The notes beneath the pieces are model-generated. The model saw only the letters and a list, made by a program, of their open reading frames with translations, was not told the origin of the DNA and ran no database searches. A DNA stretch of 64,000 nucleotides from positions 22,051-86,050 of the IMG/VR virus record IMGVR_UViG_3300008625_000007. One strand, given 5' to 3'. Position 1 is the stretch's first letter. The number at the start of each line of letters is the position of its first letter. Positions 40,488 through 49,845 of the stretch are shown piece after piece. The position numbers were made by a program, and so were the translations under genes. The stretch comes from a virus.

Positions 40488-41327
40488 TCAAGAAAAACGT
40501 AGTTGTGGTTCTACCTCAAAAAATTGTGGTTCTACTTTCTTTAGATTCTGCTGCAACCACTCGCACTCATTTTCAGCGGCATTTTGGGATGGTGTAGACT
40601 TCCACCAACATACTAAGTCAGGATTCCAGCGATATCGACGTGCTTTAAGCAGCGGATTTTCATCCCGTTGAGAACCCACAGCAAACACATGATAATCAGA
40701 CTCAACGGCGGCTGAAAGAAGTTCTTGCATCCTCCCAGCAGACCTTAACAAGTGTAATGTCGCGTCGATGTCGGCAATCGCATTATGGGAATCATAAAAA
40801 AACCCATGCCAAGCGCAGAGGACCTCCAGAGCCTTAGACGGTCGACAGACATTGTTCCAATTGACTTGTGACAGAGAGCAACACCAGATGGCATCTGGAG
40901 GAGGCTGATAGCCGTTCCTCTTAAGGTTCTTATCTATCCACTCACGATCAAAGCTAGCGTTATGCGCAATGATAAATTGGCAAGAATTCAGAATTTTTGA
41001 GACTTTCTTCCAGTCAATCTCATGACCAGCAAGATCTTCATCAGAAAAACCAGTAATATCGCGAATTTCTTCGGGAAGAGGAAAACTCGGTTGCTGAAGA
41101 AACTCAATACATTTCTTAATGCCAGATATTTCACCTGTTTCAGGGTTCACAAAAAAAGGTCGTACAGCAATCTGGATTATTTCATTTTTATCCGAATTTA
41201 AGCCTGTCGTTTCTACGTCCAGAACGACTGCTGGGACATCTCCCTTGATCGGACCACGATCTGGTGGTTCAAGGCCCTTTAACCTGGTTAATACAACTAA
41301 ATTATCACTGTTCTCAAGGTGTTTCAT
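40488..41327 (-). CDS. DnaQ-like DEDDh 3'-5' exonuclease
   Basis: A 279-residue exonuclease. VVLDVETTGL contains the first catalytic Asp37 and Glu39, IIAHNASFDREW the next Asp, and SHNAIADIDATLHLL the His and last Asp of the DEDDh set. The C-terminal 80 residues add a distinct domain (YRWNPDLVCWWKS). It may proofread for the DnaE-type polymerase, as PolIII epsilon does for alpha. ATG 41327 follows AGGA. It is transcribed between virion-type and replication genes. Confidence 0.9.
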   Translation of the reverse strand: MKHLENSDNLVVLTRLKGLEPPDRGPIKGDVPAVVLDVETTGLNSDKNEIIQIAVRPFFVNPETGEISGIKKCIEFLQQPSFPLPEEIRDITGFSDEDLAGHEIDWKKVSKILNSCQFIIAHNASFDREWIDKNLKRNGYQPPPDAIWCCSLSQVNWNNVCRPSKALEVLCAWHGFFYDSHNAIADIDATLHLLRSAGRMQELLSAAVESDYHVFAVGSQRDENPLLKARRYRWNPDLVCWWKSTPSQNAAENECEWLQQNLKKVEPQFFEVEPQLRFS

Positions 41328-41380
41328 TACTTTTCCTAACTAAAAATATTAGTATTTTAGGAAATAATGTACAGGGTTAT

Positions 41381-41863
41381 TTACCGTGATTCCCAGCTCT
41401 TGGTTTTCGATAAATAAACCACAAGTCCGATTCCAGACAGTACCTTTATTTGGATTACCTCTTCAGGGACTATCATTCTAGACTTCACAGCCCCAACAAG
41501 CGAATAATTCAAAAATTTCGCGGCTGTTCCAAGCTTCAATTCACCTTGGGCAACCTGAATACCTTTTAAGTCATTTTTTGACTTAATTAACTTGGTGGCA
41601 CCGAAAGCGCGCTGCATTGCTTCTGTCCCTGAAATCGCTTGCTTTATAATGCCTGACAAACCGTCGAAGTTACCACGCTCTGAGCTGGTGACTTTAAGGT
41701 TTTTCATCAATTTCTTTGGATCACTTTCTGCCAATGCACCGGCTTCCATTGTAAGCTTACTCGGCCGGCCTCGAGCTCCAGAAACTACAACGTCACCCTT
41801 GGTATATTCTCTTTCTTCTAACAGAATCTTACGAATATGCTGTCGTAATTTTTCTTCGTTCAT
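41381..41863 (-). CDS. small putative internal protein with L-L-E leader
   Basis: A 160-residue protein that begins MNEEKLRQHIRKILLE, the recurring N-terminal helix ending in L-x-E. The remainder is basic and moderately hydrophobic, with beta-type strands at the C-terminus (EVIQIKVLSGIGLVVYLSKT). ATG 41863 sits in an ATGA overlap with the polymerase-like gene and has GAGG upstream. I infer an internal virion protein by the leader alone. Confidence 0.65.
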   Translation of the reverse strand: MNEEKLRQHIRKILLEEREYTKGDVVVSGARGRPSKLTMEAGALAESDPKKLMKNLKVTSSERGNFDGLSGIIKQAISGTEAMQRAFGATKLIKSKNDLKGIQVAQGELKLGTAAKFLNYSLVGAVKSRMIVPEEVIQIKVLSGIGLVVYLSKTKSWESR

Positions 41864-43098
41864 TTTAACCTCGTAAGCTTGAGGGGAAAGTGACCCATCT
41901 TCTCATCAGAAAATCCTTTAGCGACTATGTCTTGCAACTTGTCTTCCTGTCCGTTTGGCACATCCATAATTAGGGCATCATGAATAATAAAGACCGGCCT
42001 ACACGAAGGAATATTTTCGACAATCTGGCAAAAACCCGCTAGAGCGACGTCAACAGCTGTTGATTGTAGAAAATTATTGACTAAAATATTGCGACGAGTG
42101 TCGGTGACTTCGATAGGTCGACCATAAAAATTGGTAATATACCCGGATTGTGCTTGGTCATTCAACATTTTGAATATCTCTTTTAAGCCAAAAAACGACT
42201 CGACCCTCTTGACCAGCATGTCAGCAGAAAATGTGCTTCCGTCTTTCTGCAAAACTGACCTCAACTTAGAGGTGCCTGCGCCGTAAAGCGAACACAGCAC
42301 AGCTAGCTTCGCAGTGTCTCGCTGAATTTGAATATTAGATTTCTCTATAAAGAATTGGTATAGATCTGTTGGACTCTTTTCCCCCGGTAGCAACTTCTCC
42401 CCAGCAGTGATATTAAACGCGACTCTTGGCTCTAGTGATGTAAAGTCGACTTCAAATAAAGACCCACCATCAAACCTGCTTCTTAAAACTTCACGATATT
42501 CTTTTTTTAGAGTTAAAATTTGCGGACCAGTTTTAATTGTAAGACGTCCTGTTTTAGTAGAAACTCTGCTATATTGTGGCGGTTCAATTATGGCGTTTTT
42601 GCTAGCTTTCAAAAAGCTAGTCAAAGCAGCAGAGGTAGTCATTTCCAGTTCGTGCTTAGCTTTGTCCATGTCGAGCTGACATGAGTATAGTTTATTTAAA
42701 ATTCTGTTCGTTTCAATAAAAAAATTAGAATATTCATTATTCGCTATATTTTCTTCTGCGGCTGAAAGGGCATTGATGAAGTTTTTAAACCTCTCCATAA
42801 ATTTCCTTTTTGGCAATATATGAGCCCACGGAACACCCTTGTCGATCCCGCATGTTCGCATTGCTTGAATAAATTCTGCTGGTATCAATTCTGGTAAAGT
42901 GATATCAAAAAGCTGGAACAGAGGCTCAGACGCATTGATTCTATCACCACAGCCATAAGTGAATGTTGCCGGATATTCATCGGTGACCCAACATGCTTGG
43001 CCATCTTCAAGTAATAAGCTCTGTCCTGTTCCTATAGCATCTTTACAAACAAAAATAGACATTAGAGCAAAATTAGAGCACACAAGTAGTATGTTCAA
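41860..43098 (-). CDS. short family A-like DNA polymerase, motif C altered
   Basis: A 412-residue protein with the order of motifs of a Pol I palm. Motif A is FEVDFTSLEPRVAF (Asp218). Motif B is RDTAKLAVLCSLYGAG (Arg260, Lys264, Tyr272). NNFLQSTAVD (341-350) matches the fingers/palm helix. Motif C is IIHDALIMDV: His373-Asp374 but Ala375 instead of the usual Glu. The N-terminal 200 residues show no 3'-5' exonuclease domain. The altered motif C could reduce or specialise activity. The TTG start at 43098 lacks a clear ribosome site, and ATG 43062 is an alternative. It lies beside baseplate genes, apart from the main replication block. Confidence 0.7.
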   Translation of the reverse strand: MNILLVCSNFALMSIFVCKDAIGTGQSLLLEDGQACWVTDEYPATFTYGCGDRINASEPLFQLFDITLPELIPAEFIQAMRTCGIDKGVPWAHILPKRKFMERFKNFINALSAAEENIANNEYSNFFIETNRILNKLYSCQLDMDKAKHELEMTTSAALTSFLKASKNAIIEPPQYSRVSTKTGRLTIKTGPQILTLKKEYREVLRSRFDGGSLFEVDFTSLEPRVAFNITAGEKLLPGEKSPTDLYQFFIEKSNIQIQRDTAKLAVLCSLYGAGTSKLRSVLQKDGSTFSADMLVKRVESFFGLKEIFKMLNDQAQSGYITNFYGRPIEVTDTRRNILVNNFLQSTAVDVALAGFCQIVENIPSCRPVFIIHDALIMDVPNGQEDKLQDIVAKGFSDEKMGHFPLKLTRLK

Positions 43099-43104
43099 GA
43101 ATTA

Positions 43105-46100
43105 TCACGATTCTTCTGTCTCTGTCATCGCAGTAAGAGCTTTTTCGATAGATTGGAACGTGCTGATATATTTTCCAAATGCGTCTACCTGTGTGCACTT
43201 AAGTTTCGTCTCAAACTTCCCTTGCGATATTGTGTGGCCTATCCCGCTTACAACATACACATTGTCGACAGACGTGCCCGTTCCGAAATCTACAAAAAGA
43301 TGCTGACCATATTCTATCACAGGACAACCAAGCGTTGTCATTGAAAGTGATGTTGGTGCCGTCTGTAGGGGGAGTCCCGCGTCTCTAGCGCCCTGGGCTG
43401 TTGTGCCCCCGCCAAGGCCGCCGCGTTGCATATTGACTGTTGCCAACTTTGAATTATTCATCGAAGAAAGATCAGCGGAAATAACCGCAGAATTTTGTGA
43501 GCCATAAATGATAGATGGCATCGATTTAGACACAAACGCTTTTAGCGCTCTAAAACCACCCTTAAGACGAAAATAATTTCTTGCGAACTCTTCCGGATCT
43601 ACGCTTGTAATCGCTCCATTCCCATCAACTGTTGCGCCGACTAGCTCAGGCACTGCCTCTAGAAGACCGGCGTCTAATGCTTGAGAAAGTAAATCGATAA
43701 ACTCTGCCTCATGGTCTGCTTGTGCGGTTTCCTCTTCGGGGTCTGGCTCTCTAGCGGACTGAGATGCGGCAGAAGACAGCATTCCAAGAGAATTGCCCCG
43801 GGAGGCTAGCATCATTTTCCCCAGCGCGCTATATTTTGTCGCTTGGCTATCGAAAAGATGAATCCGTAAAATTGTCCCTTGCCTGCCCTGGCCGTCTTCA
43901 ATACCCGTTCTCATAGGAACGGCTTCTATATGCATTGTGAGTCGTGGCATTTTAAATTCTTGGTCTGCAGACTCCCCGTACGCATCCTCTAAGCGCTTAA
44001 CTTTTTCATTGTACAGCGCAGTAGCATCTTCAGAGATAGATTCTTTCATTTTCTGATTTCCCTCATCGTCTGTTTCATATAGCTTTGTCAAGCCATACGC
44101 AGCAGAGGCTTGATTATGAACAAATTCCTTGTTTAAGAAGCTTATAAAACGACCTAATGGAATATTTGCAGTAGTTTCAGTCATTTCTTTAAATTTCTTT
44201 GAAAACTCTTCGAATTTTATTGGAAATTCAGAAATATTTGTACCAGTCAGATATGAAGACTTGTCATTAAACGCATAAAAAACAAACTGTACCTCATCAA
44301 ACCTATGTGTCGCAGCTAGAGGTTTTCCCACGAAATATAACAATAGAGCGCCAAGACTGATATACCGTTTATTTTGGCCATGAATATACACATACGTCGA
44401 TGACCCGCCCATACCTGTGAATGTCCTTGGAAACGGATCGAGCCCTCGTCCCCGGAGCCTCTTTGCAATAGATAATTTATTCTGTACGGCACCGGCGATT
44501 GTTGCCTTCGCATCTGCTACTACACCTGATTTTCCGTCACTGCCGAATAATGCTGTTAAATTATCTACCATTTCATCTGTCGCAGAGCCCTCTTCCGGAT
44601 TTCTATTATTACCAAGAAATTTTGCTATAGCTTTTGACGTCTCTTCGTCAATCGTCAAAGCAGAACTGGTGTCTGATGCTGCACCCAAGAATGTCGAGCC
44701 ACCGACATCTTCTGATGCACCGCTAGAGCTTCCCAATATCTGGCGTCTTAACACAGATATCGCTTCGGTGAGGTCTCTTATTGTTTCCATAATATCGTCA
44801 ACACCCTCGCCCTTGCTGATATTCGTGGTATTAACCGCGCTTGATCCCTTCATCGATAATTTGAGCTTAATCTTAACCTGACCAACTTCGTCAAAGGAAA
44901 ATGAGCTATTAACAATACCATATTTCTCTGATATCTTCAATGCGTTTAAAAAAGACCCAAAGAAATTACCAGATAATCCAGCATCTGCACTGGCTGCTGA
45001 ATCGTCTGGATGAGACCACCCATAAGTTATCATGAGCTCTGTTCTTCCATACAAGTCCGGCTTTACAAATTCAGCTATCTCAGACAATCTCGATCTGTCG
45101 TGCAGCGTTAACGATAGGTCAGCTGTCTTGTGAGACATCATCCCTTTAGACGGCGTAACAGTTATGTTAAAGTCATTAATCGACATGAACGGCCTTGTTC
45201 GATCAATGATCGGAGCTCCCCTGGTACCACCATAACTGGGTAATTTTTCTCCCGAATCGACTTCATCGTCTGTCGTTGCCTCGGGGTCAACCGTAAAATC
45301 ATCATACGTTTCATTCATGGGAACCAGCGTTTGAGGAGCAGTGAATAATTCCATACCTGCAGTAGAAATTCCTGCCGCTACTTCTTCCAGCAGCTCCTCA
45401 TCTCCGGATGCCATCGCAGCATCCTGAGTTTCGACAAAATCGCTAATCGCGTCCATGCTTGTCGCGGACTGAAGGTACTCATTCACCGAGTCTTCCTCTA
45501 GCTTCGCTTGACCTATTAAAAATTGCATTAACGATATTGTTTGAATTCTACCATCATCGCTTACAGGCTTATTTGGCGTTATTAGTGTTATATCAAGATA
45601 AGGAATACATCGAGAAAATTCTAATGTTGGAATTGCGTTCATAAAAAGTGCCACAGCACCAGTGTCTCGTTGCGCTGGGGTTAGTCGGACGGGGAAAACG
45701 CACGTTGCAGTAAGATTAGGGTCGGATTTTTGGGGCGAAGCAAAAACTTGGTTTAATATACTCCCACCAATCATCTCCTTAATAGATACGCTTGAGGCAG
45801 GCATACCACTTATACCCATAGTCTCAAATGAGTCGGGCTCTCCTACAAACTTGTATAAAGAAGCTGCTATGTCTTGGTCAGCAGCATCGTCACCAGACAA
45901 CATATCACCCAGTTCTTTAACGATGTCGTATTGAATAACACCGCCCTCTGTTGTGTTCATTAATAGACGGACCAGCTTCCGTAATGGATCATTGTCAGTA
46001 AATGAAGTAGTACCAAATTCAGCAAGATCTTCTTCTCCACCAAAAGCTAAAACAGAAATAAATTCTTCTTTCGATATTATAGAAAAATATCTCCCAAGAG

Positions 46101-46140
46101 CCTCCACAACAAAAGAAAGCTTGTCGTCAACTAACGCCAT
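43105..46140 (-). CDS. large baseplate/tail hub-type structural protein
   Basis: A 1011-residue protein directly following a LysM-type baseplate gene. The segments DLSLTLHDRSRLSEIAEFV and GRTELMITYGWSHPDD, plus a long C-terminal beta-rich end (QHLFVDFGTGTSVDNVYVV, then GKFETKLKCTQ), resemble phage hub or gpD-like tail proteins. The middle contains Ala/Glu/Asp-rich linkers and helical segments. ATG 46140 follows AGGTGG. I assign it to the baseplate from position and partial resemblance; the exact equivalent (T4 gp27 or other) is not proven. Confidence 0.7.
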   Translation of the reverse strand: MALVDDKLSFVVEALGRYFSIISKEEFISVLAFGGEEDLAEFGTTSFTDNDPLRKLVRLLMNTTEGGVIQYDIVKELGDMLSGDDAADQDIAASLYKFVGEPDSFETMGISGMPASSVSIKEMIGGSILNQVFASPQKSDPNLTATCVFPVRLTPAQRDTGAVALFMNAIPTLEFSRCIPYLDITLITPNKPVSDDGRIQTISLMQFLIGQAKLEEDSVNEYLQSATSMDAISDFVETQDAAMASGDEELLEEVAAGISTAGMELFTAPQTLVPMNETYDDFTVDPEATTDDEVDSGEKLPSYGGTRGAPIIDRTRPFMSINDFNITVTPSKGMMSHKTADLSLTLHDRSRLSEIAEFVKPDLYGRTELMITYGWSHPDDSAASADAGLSGNFFGSFLNALKISEKYGIVNSSFSFDEVGQVKIKLKLSMKGSSAVNTTNISKGEGVDDIMETIRDLTEAISVLRRQILGSSSGASEDVGGSTFLGAASDTSSALTIDEETSKAIAKFLGNNRNPEEGSATDEMVDNLTALFGSDGKSGVVADAKATIAGAVQNKLSIAKRLRGRGLDPFPRTFTGMGGSSTYVYIHGQNKRYISLGALLLYFVGKPLAATHRFDEVQFVFYAFNDKSSYLTGTNISEFPIKFEEFSKKFKEMTETTANIPLGRFISFLNKEFVHNQASAAYGLTKLYETDDEGNQKMKESISEDATALYNEKVKRLEDAYGESADQEFKMPRLTMHIEAVPMRTGIEDGQGRQGTILRIHLFDSQATKYSALGKMMLASRGNSLGMLSSAASQSAREPDPEEETAQADHEAEFIDLLSQALDAGLLEAVPELVGATVDGNGAITSVDPEEFARNYFRLKGGFRALKAFVSKSMPSIIYGSQNSAVISADLSSMNNSKLATVNMQRGGLGGGTTAQGARDAGLPLQTAPTSLSMTTLGCPVIEYGQHLFVDFGTGTSVDNVYVVSGIGHTISQGKFETKLKCTQVDAFGKYISTFQSIEKALTAMTETEES

Positions 46141-46147
46141 CCACCTG

Positions 46148-46447
46148 TCATCCTAGCATGCTATTTATCTGGGTTATGTCAAGCGGAATTGCCAAATACG
46201 TCCCGGGCGGCACCTGTAAATTCCACCCAATCCCACTAGCTGCAGCGATGACCCACCACAACGTTCCATCTCCGTAATATTTACCTGCTAAAACATCTAA
46301 ACGCTCTGTTTCTGATGTTGTGTATGAGGTTACTTTTATCTTGTTACGCTGTACCGCTCGATAAATGTGAAGCCCGGGTGAGAAAGTCCCATAAAATTTT
46401 CCTCTCTTTAACTTCGGAGCCCTTCTATATCTTTGCACAGTCATCAT
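46148..46447 (-). CDS. LysM-like baseplate wedge protein (gp53-like)
   Basis: A 99-residue protein with the LysM-like signature of baseplate components: ERLDVLAGKYYGDGTLWWVIAAASG, then LQVPPGTYLAIP. T4 gp53 and related baseplate wedge proteins carry this domain. An N-terminal basic segment (RYRRAPKLKRGKFYG) precedes it. ATG 46447 overlaps the upstream stop (TAATG) and has GGAG before it, so translation is coupled to the large upstream baseplate gene. Confidence 0.75.
   Translation of the reverse strand: MMTVQRYRRAPKLKRGKFYGTFSPGLHIYRAVQRNKIKVTSYTTSETERLDVLAGKYYGDGTLWWVIAAASGIGWNLQVPPGTYLAIPLDITQINSMLG
46158..46170 (-). promoter_or_regulatory. repeat of the AGATAAATAGCAT block
   Basis: The same 13 bases precede the glutamine synthetase gene at 30144-30156. 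Here they end the gp53-like gene and lie 18 bases before the 46140 start. GATAAATA is one base from the T4 late promoter TATAAATA. Confidence 0.35.
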
Positions 46448-49400
46448 TATTCTCCTTCGTCAATTCTTCCACCGGCTCGACCAAATGCCTCACGGACAGC
46501 AGCTTGGAAACGATCTCGTGTAATTTTTCCAGCATCGACTCCTCCAGTCCGGCGAGCAGCTCCTGAGCCTATATCGGAAACAGGTACAGTACCAGCAGAG
46601 CCCCGATCGTATTGATCAGTTCCAAACATTCCAGCAATTTCACCAACAGGATAATTTATCGCCCTTGTAAAGCCGTTGTTGTCTATACCCGGCGGGATAT
46701 CGTGTATCGGTGCAAATTGGATTGATATCTTCATTGCAGTAGGTGCCCGTCGGCCCATCGATTCCATGTCCCACATCGCATCTCCATAATCCATATCGAA
46801 TGATGTAATAAACCCAGCTAGCCCTCGTCCGCCGGCGGCTTCGAACGAACTTACAATAGCGTTATTTTTCGGATCAAAGAAATCGGAAATTTCCTGCATC
46901 TGTTCTTCCAGCGTCGTGGGTGTTGGGTTCGGGTCAGCTGGACCAATCGGAATTAGGTCTTCTTGCAAAACAAAATAAGAATGATAATGACCTTTTGCGC
47001 TCACTGGACCGTACGGATCACCAACATCATCCCGGTCTACATACTGGACCGCATATTCGATGTTATGACTACCTTCCCCCATTGATAATTGCACATCGCT
47101 ATCCCACTGATCGATGGTACCGTCGCCATCGACGTCCGTTGGGTCGTAATCACCACCACCAATCCACGTACGCCCCATAATTTCTACCGTTCCATTTGCG
47201 GTTGTCCTACTAAGAAATGGAGTTTGCTCAACGTGAGTTGCTCCAACAGGGGTTGGGAGCCCGGGCTTTGCACCAGTATCCCATGTCGTGTATCCCCTTG
47301 AAGATGCTTTTAATATCGCTATATCTCCAACAGCGAAGCCATGAGCCTCGTCGCTGGGCGCGGAGGGTTCACGCGAGAATCTCTCATTAAATGCTGCTAT
47401 CTCAGCATCATGAGCCTCTTGATCGGCCTGAGATACCCGCTCAATCGTTACAACATCAAATGGTGCACCGGATGGTGCATCTTGGCGGCCGCCTTCCAAA
47501 TCAGCAGATTCCGCAATACCGAATAACCGCGCCAAGTTAAACCTTGTGTAATTGCTTCTTATAACATCCCCCACTCGTAATCGTATCATGGGGGAAGCAG
47601 TGGGAATTTGTGAAAAGGGCATAATAAAATGCTTTTCGCCAGCCTGCACCTGTTTTCCCATCGACCACTGTGGATATAGTAATGTGATTAGCTTATTGAC
47701 GCTCCACCACATCGAATCAAAGTCTTGGGGTGATGTAGACACAATCCAAAAATCAATAGAAATGCTACGCTCAGTGCTCTGATAAATTTTAACCTTATCA
47801 ATTCGACCGTAACCGCTGGAATCCTGATAGCTGACAGAGTACGAGTCCTTGATGTTTGACAGGAACCCATGAAATCCCACAATTTCGTTTGTACGAAGAT
47901 CATGAAAATAAAAGGGCATATACTCTATTTCAAATTGGTCCTCTAATTGCGACACCATTTCTTGTGGAAGCCTACTAACTTGAGACAACAGCCCCTTTCG
48001 CTGTTGCTTATCCCAATGTCTTGTTGTGTCTGCGTTCTGATCCGGAAAACTGTCCCCTGTATCTCCCTTAGTATCACCTACCAGAGCCATCAACGTATCA
48101 GGTGTCCCAAATCCCATATCAAAGACAGAGAACGCAGACTTTAATTTCGTTGGTAAAAGGAACCGACCGGGAGCAGAGCGGTGGCGCCATGCCAGCTCTG
48201 ATTTGTCTCTTGCTATTCTGCTTTTGGCCTGGCGTGTTTGTCCATTATCAGGCATCTGCTCCAGCGGGTTGCCACCTCGACCACCTAATGGAAAAGACCT
48301 TCTAGCTCTCATTACAGCGATATCGCCAATAACAGCAAGAACCATGATAAACCGAAATGAAGGAAAAGAAAGTAGACTTGTCACCAATTGATAAGCAACT
48401 AAAAGTGGGTTCACATCAAGAGAATCAAGAACGATATCATCTATAGCCATGACAAATCGAACGATATCACGATTAAGAACCCTGAATAAGTTTGCGAAAT
48501 TACCAGAAGTCAAAACTACATTCTCGGCAATCTGGTCTATATTCGAACCCAGGCTCTCCCACCATAAAATAATGCCAGGCCAACCTGCGGTCGCGACCCT
48601 GGGGTCAGGAGGATCGACAGCATTTCCTAGCCCCAAAAACTCTATGATACCCATAATAACACATAAGGTAAAATCGTGTTTAAGCGCAGGGATGCCAATC
48701 ATCCGCATTATTCGTGTTCTTTGAGATTCAATTCGGTGAGAGCCCATCCGCATCGCTGATGGAATTGTGGGAACAGGGCTTCCGCCGCCAGTGTCTAGTA
48801 ACAGCATCACTGCGGCGATTGCGGCCGCACCCAGAATTACTCCAGTCATGCCGCTAAGAGCGACAGCAAGCATAGCGGTGCGGTTTTTACCAGTGAAAGG
48901 CTCCAAATGTGAATTTAGAGCGCCAAAGCTCTTTGACGCTAGAAGAGGATTACCCATCTCATCGTAAAGTAACTCAGCATCCAGCGACGGTTTATCGGGC
49001 GCACCGTAAGCGTTGGCAGCCCTCAAAAAGTCCATCGTTATTTTTGTATGACCAGACTGTTCACCGGTCGGAAGTAGCGATGCAATGACTTGCAGAGCGC
49101 TATCTGGATCTGCGTCATCTTCTTTTGCGTGACCTGTTTGACGTAGCAACAACGACGCAGCGACCTTTCGGAGTTCGCTAAATAAAATTTCATCACCCTC
49201 GTTAGCGTGTACTCCGAACTCAGGTTGCTCTATCGCAGTTGCGTGAGTGAACTGTCCATCTTCGATATAGGGAGATTCACCATCTGGATTAAACCGATTA
49301 TGGCTAGTGAGGATCGCGGATATTTTTTTCTGCTGGACCGGTGCGTACGTCGGTATCTCTATTCGCTTTTCACCGTATTGATTTCCAACACCCGGTTCAA

Positions 49401-49845
49401 ATGGTGGTCTTGTCCCCTGGATATCAGACAGTACTGCATGTCCGTCAAGTTGGTTGTTTTTATCCATGAACGATGACAAGGGTTGCGCGGTGGGACTTGC
49501 TTCATCAAACTTCCCAGAATTGCTCAGCATATCGAAAGATGTTCTTGCAGCAGATGCTTGCTCGCTATTACCTCCGAGCGTATCGGTATATCCTGCCGTC
49601 GCAGCATCTTGACCACCCATCTCGATAGATGCAGGTGAGCCATCAGCGTTCAAATATGACGTCTCAATGTACGTGGAATCCTCTACCGGATACGCATTAC
49701 GAGTTCGTGCGTTCGTCGTCAGCGAGCTCATATAAGAGGCAAGAGTGTTCCTTGACGACTCCTTTAAGTCATCGCCCTCCTGAACAACACCGCTTCCTCC
49801 CGTACCAGCTGGAGCGAAGTCAACATCTGTAACGTCATCAGCCAC
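46447..49845 (-). CDS. large baseplate/virion structural protein
   Basis: A 1132-residue protein starting at GTG 49845 in an overlap with the small gene before it. The N-terminal 330 residues are low-complexity and polar. A hydrophobic middle follows (TAMLAVALSGMTGVILGAAA and several further membrane-like stretches to about 510). A beta-rich domain with FEIEYMPFYFHDLRTNEI then contains a later EF-hand-type loop DVDGDGTIDQWD near 905-920. The final 150 residues include FITSFDMDYGD and PAMKISIQFAPIHDIP-like strands. Position between tape measure and gp53-like genes suggests a baseplate role. Hydrophobic helices are odd for that and might touch the host membrane during injection. Confidence 0.7.
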   Translation of the reverse strand: MADDVTDVDFAPAGTGGSGVVQEGDDLKESSRNTLASYMSSLTTNARTRNAYPVEDSTYIETSYLNADGSPASIEMGGQDAATAGYTDTLGGNSEQASAARTSFDMLSNSGKFDEASPTAQPLSSFMDKNNQLDGHAVLSDIQGTRPPFEPGVGNQYGEKRIEIPTYAPVQQKKISAILTSHNRFNPDGESPYIEDGQFTHATAIEQPEFGVHANEGDEILFSELRKVAASLLLRQTGHAKEDDADPDSALQVIASLLPTGEQSGHTKITMDFLRAANAYGAPDKPSLDAELLYDEMGNPLLASKSFGALNSHLEPFTGKNRTAMLAVALSGMTGVILGAAAIAAVMLLLDTGGGSPVPTIPSAMRMGSHRIESQRTRIMRMIGIPALKHDFTLCVIMGIIEFLGLGNAVDPPDPRVATAGWPGIILWWESLGSNIDQIAENVVLTSGNFANLFRVLNRDIVRFVMAIDDIVLDSLDVNPLLVAYQLVTSLLSFPSFRFIMVLAVIGDIAVMRARRSFPLGGRGGNPLEQMPDNGQTRQAKSRIARDKSELAWRHRSAPGRFLLPTKLKSAFSVFDMGFGTPDTLMALVGDTKGDTGDSFPDQNADTTRHWDKQQRKGLLSQVSRLPQEMVSQLEDQFEIEYMPFYFHDLRTNEIVGFHGFLSNIKDSYSVSYQDSSGYGRIDKVKIYQSTERSISIDFWIVSTSPQDFDSMWWSVNKLITLLYPQWSMGKQVQAGEKHFIMPFSQIPTASPMIRLRVGDVIRSNYTRFNLARLFGIAESADLEGGRQDAPSGAPFDVVTIERVSQADQEAHDAEIAAFNERFSREPSAPSDEAHGFAVGDIAILKASSRGYTTWDTGAKPGLPTPVGATHVEQTPFLSRTTANGTVEIMGRTWIGGGDYDPTDVDGDGTIDQWDSDVQLSMGEGSHNIEYAVQYVDRDDVGDPYGPVSAKGHYHSYFVLQEDLIPIGPADPNPTPTTLEEQMQEISDFFDPKNNAIVSSFEAAGGRGLAGFITSFDMDYGDAMWDMESMGRRAPTAMKISIQFAPIHDIPPGIDNNGFTRAINYPVGEIAGMFGTDQYDRGSAGTVPVSDIGSGAARRTGGVDAGKITRDRFQAAVREAFGRAGGRIDEGE

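Noticed and set aside
41342-41362. AT-rich inverted repeat near the exonuclease start
   Set aside because: Arms match imperfectly and there is no T-run on the minus strand; probably chance in AT-rich sequence.
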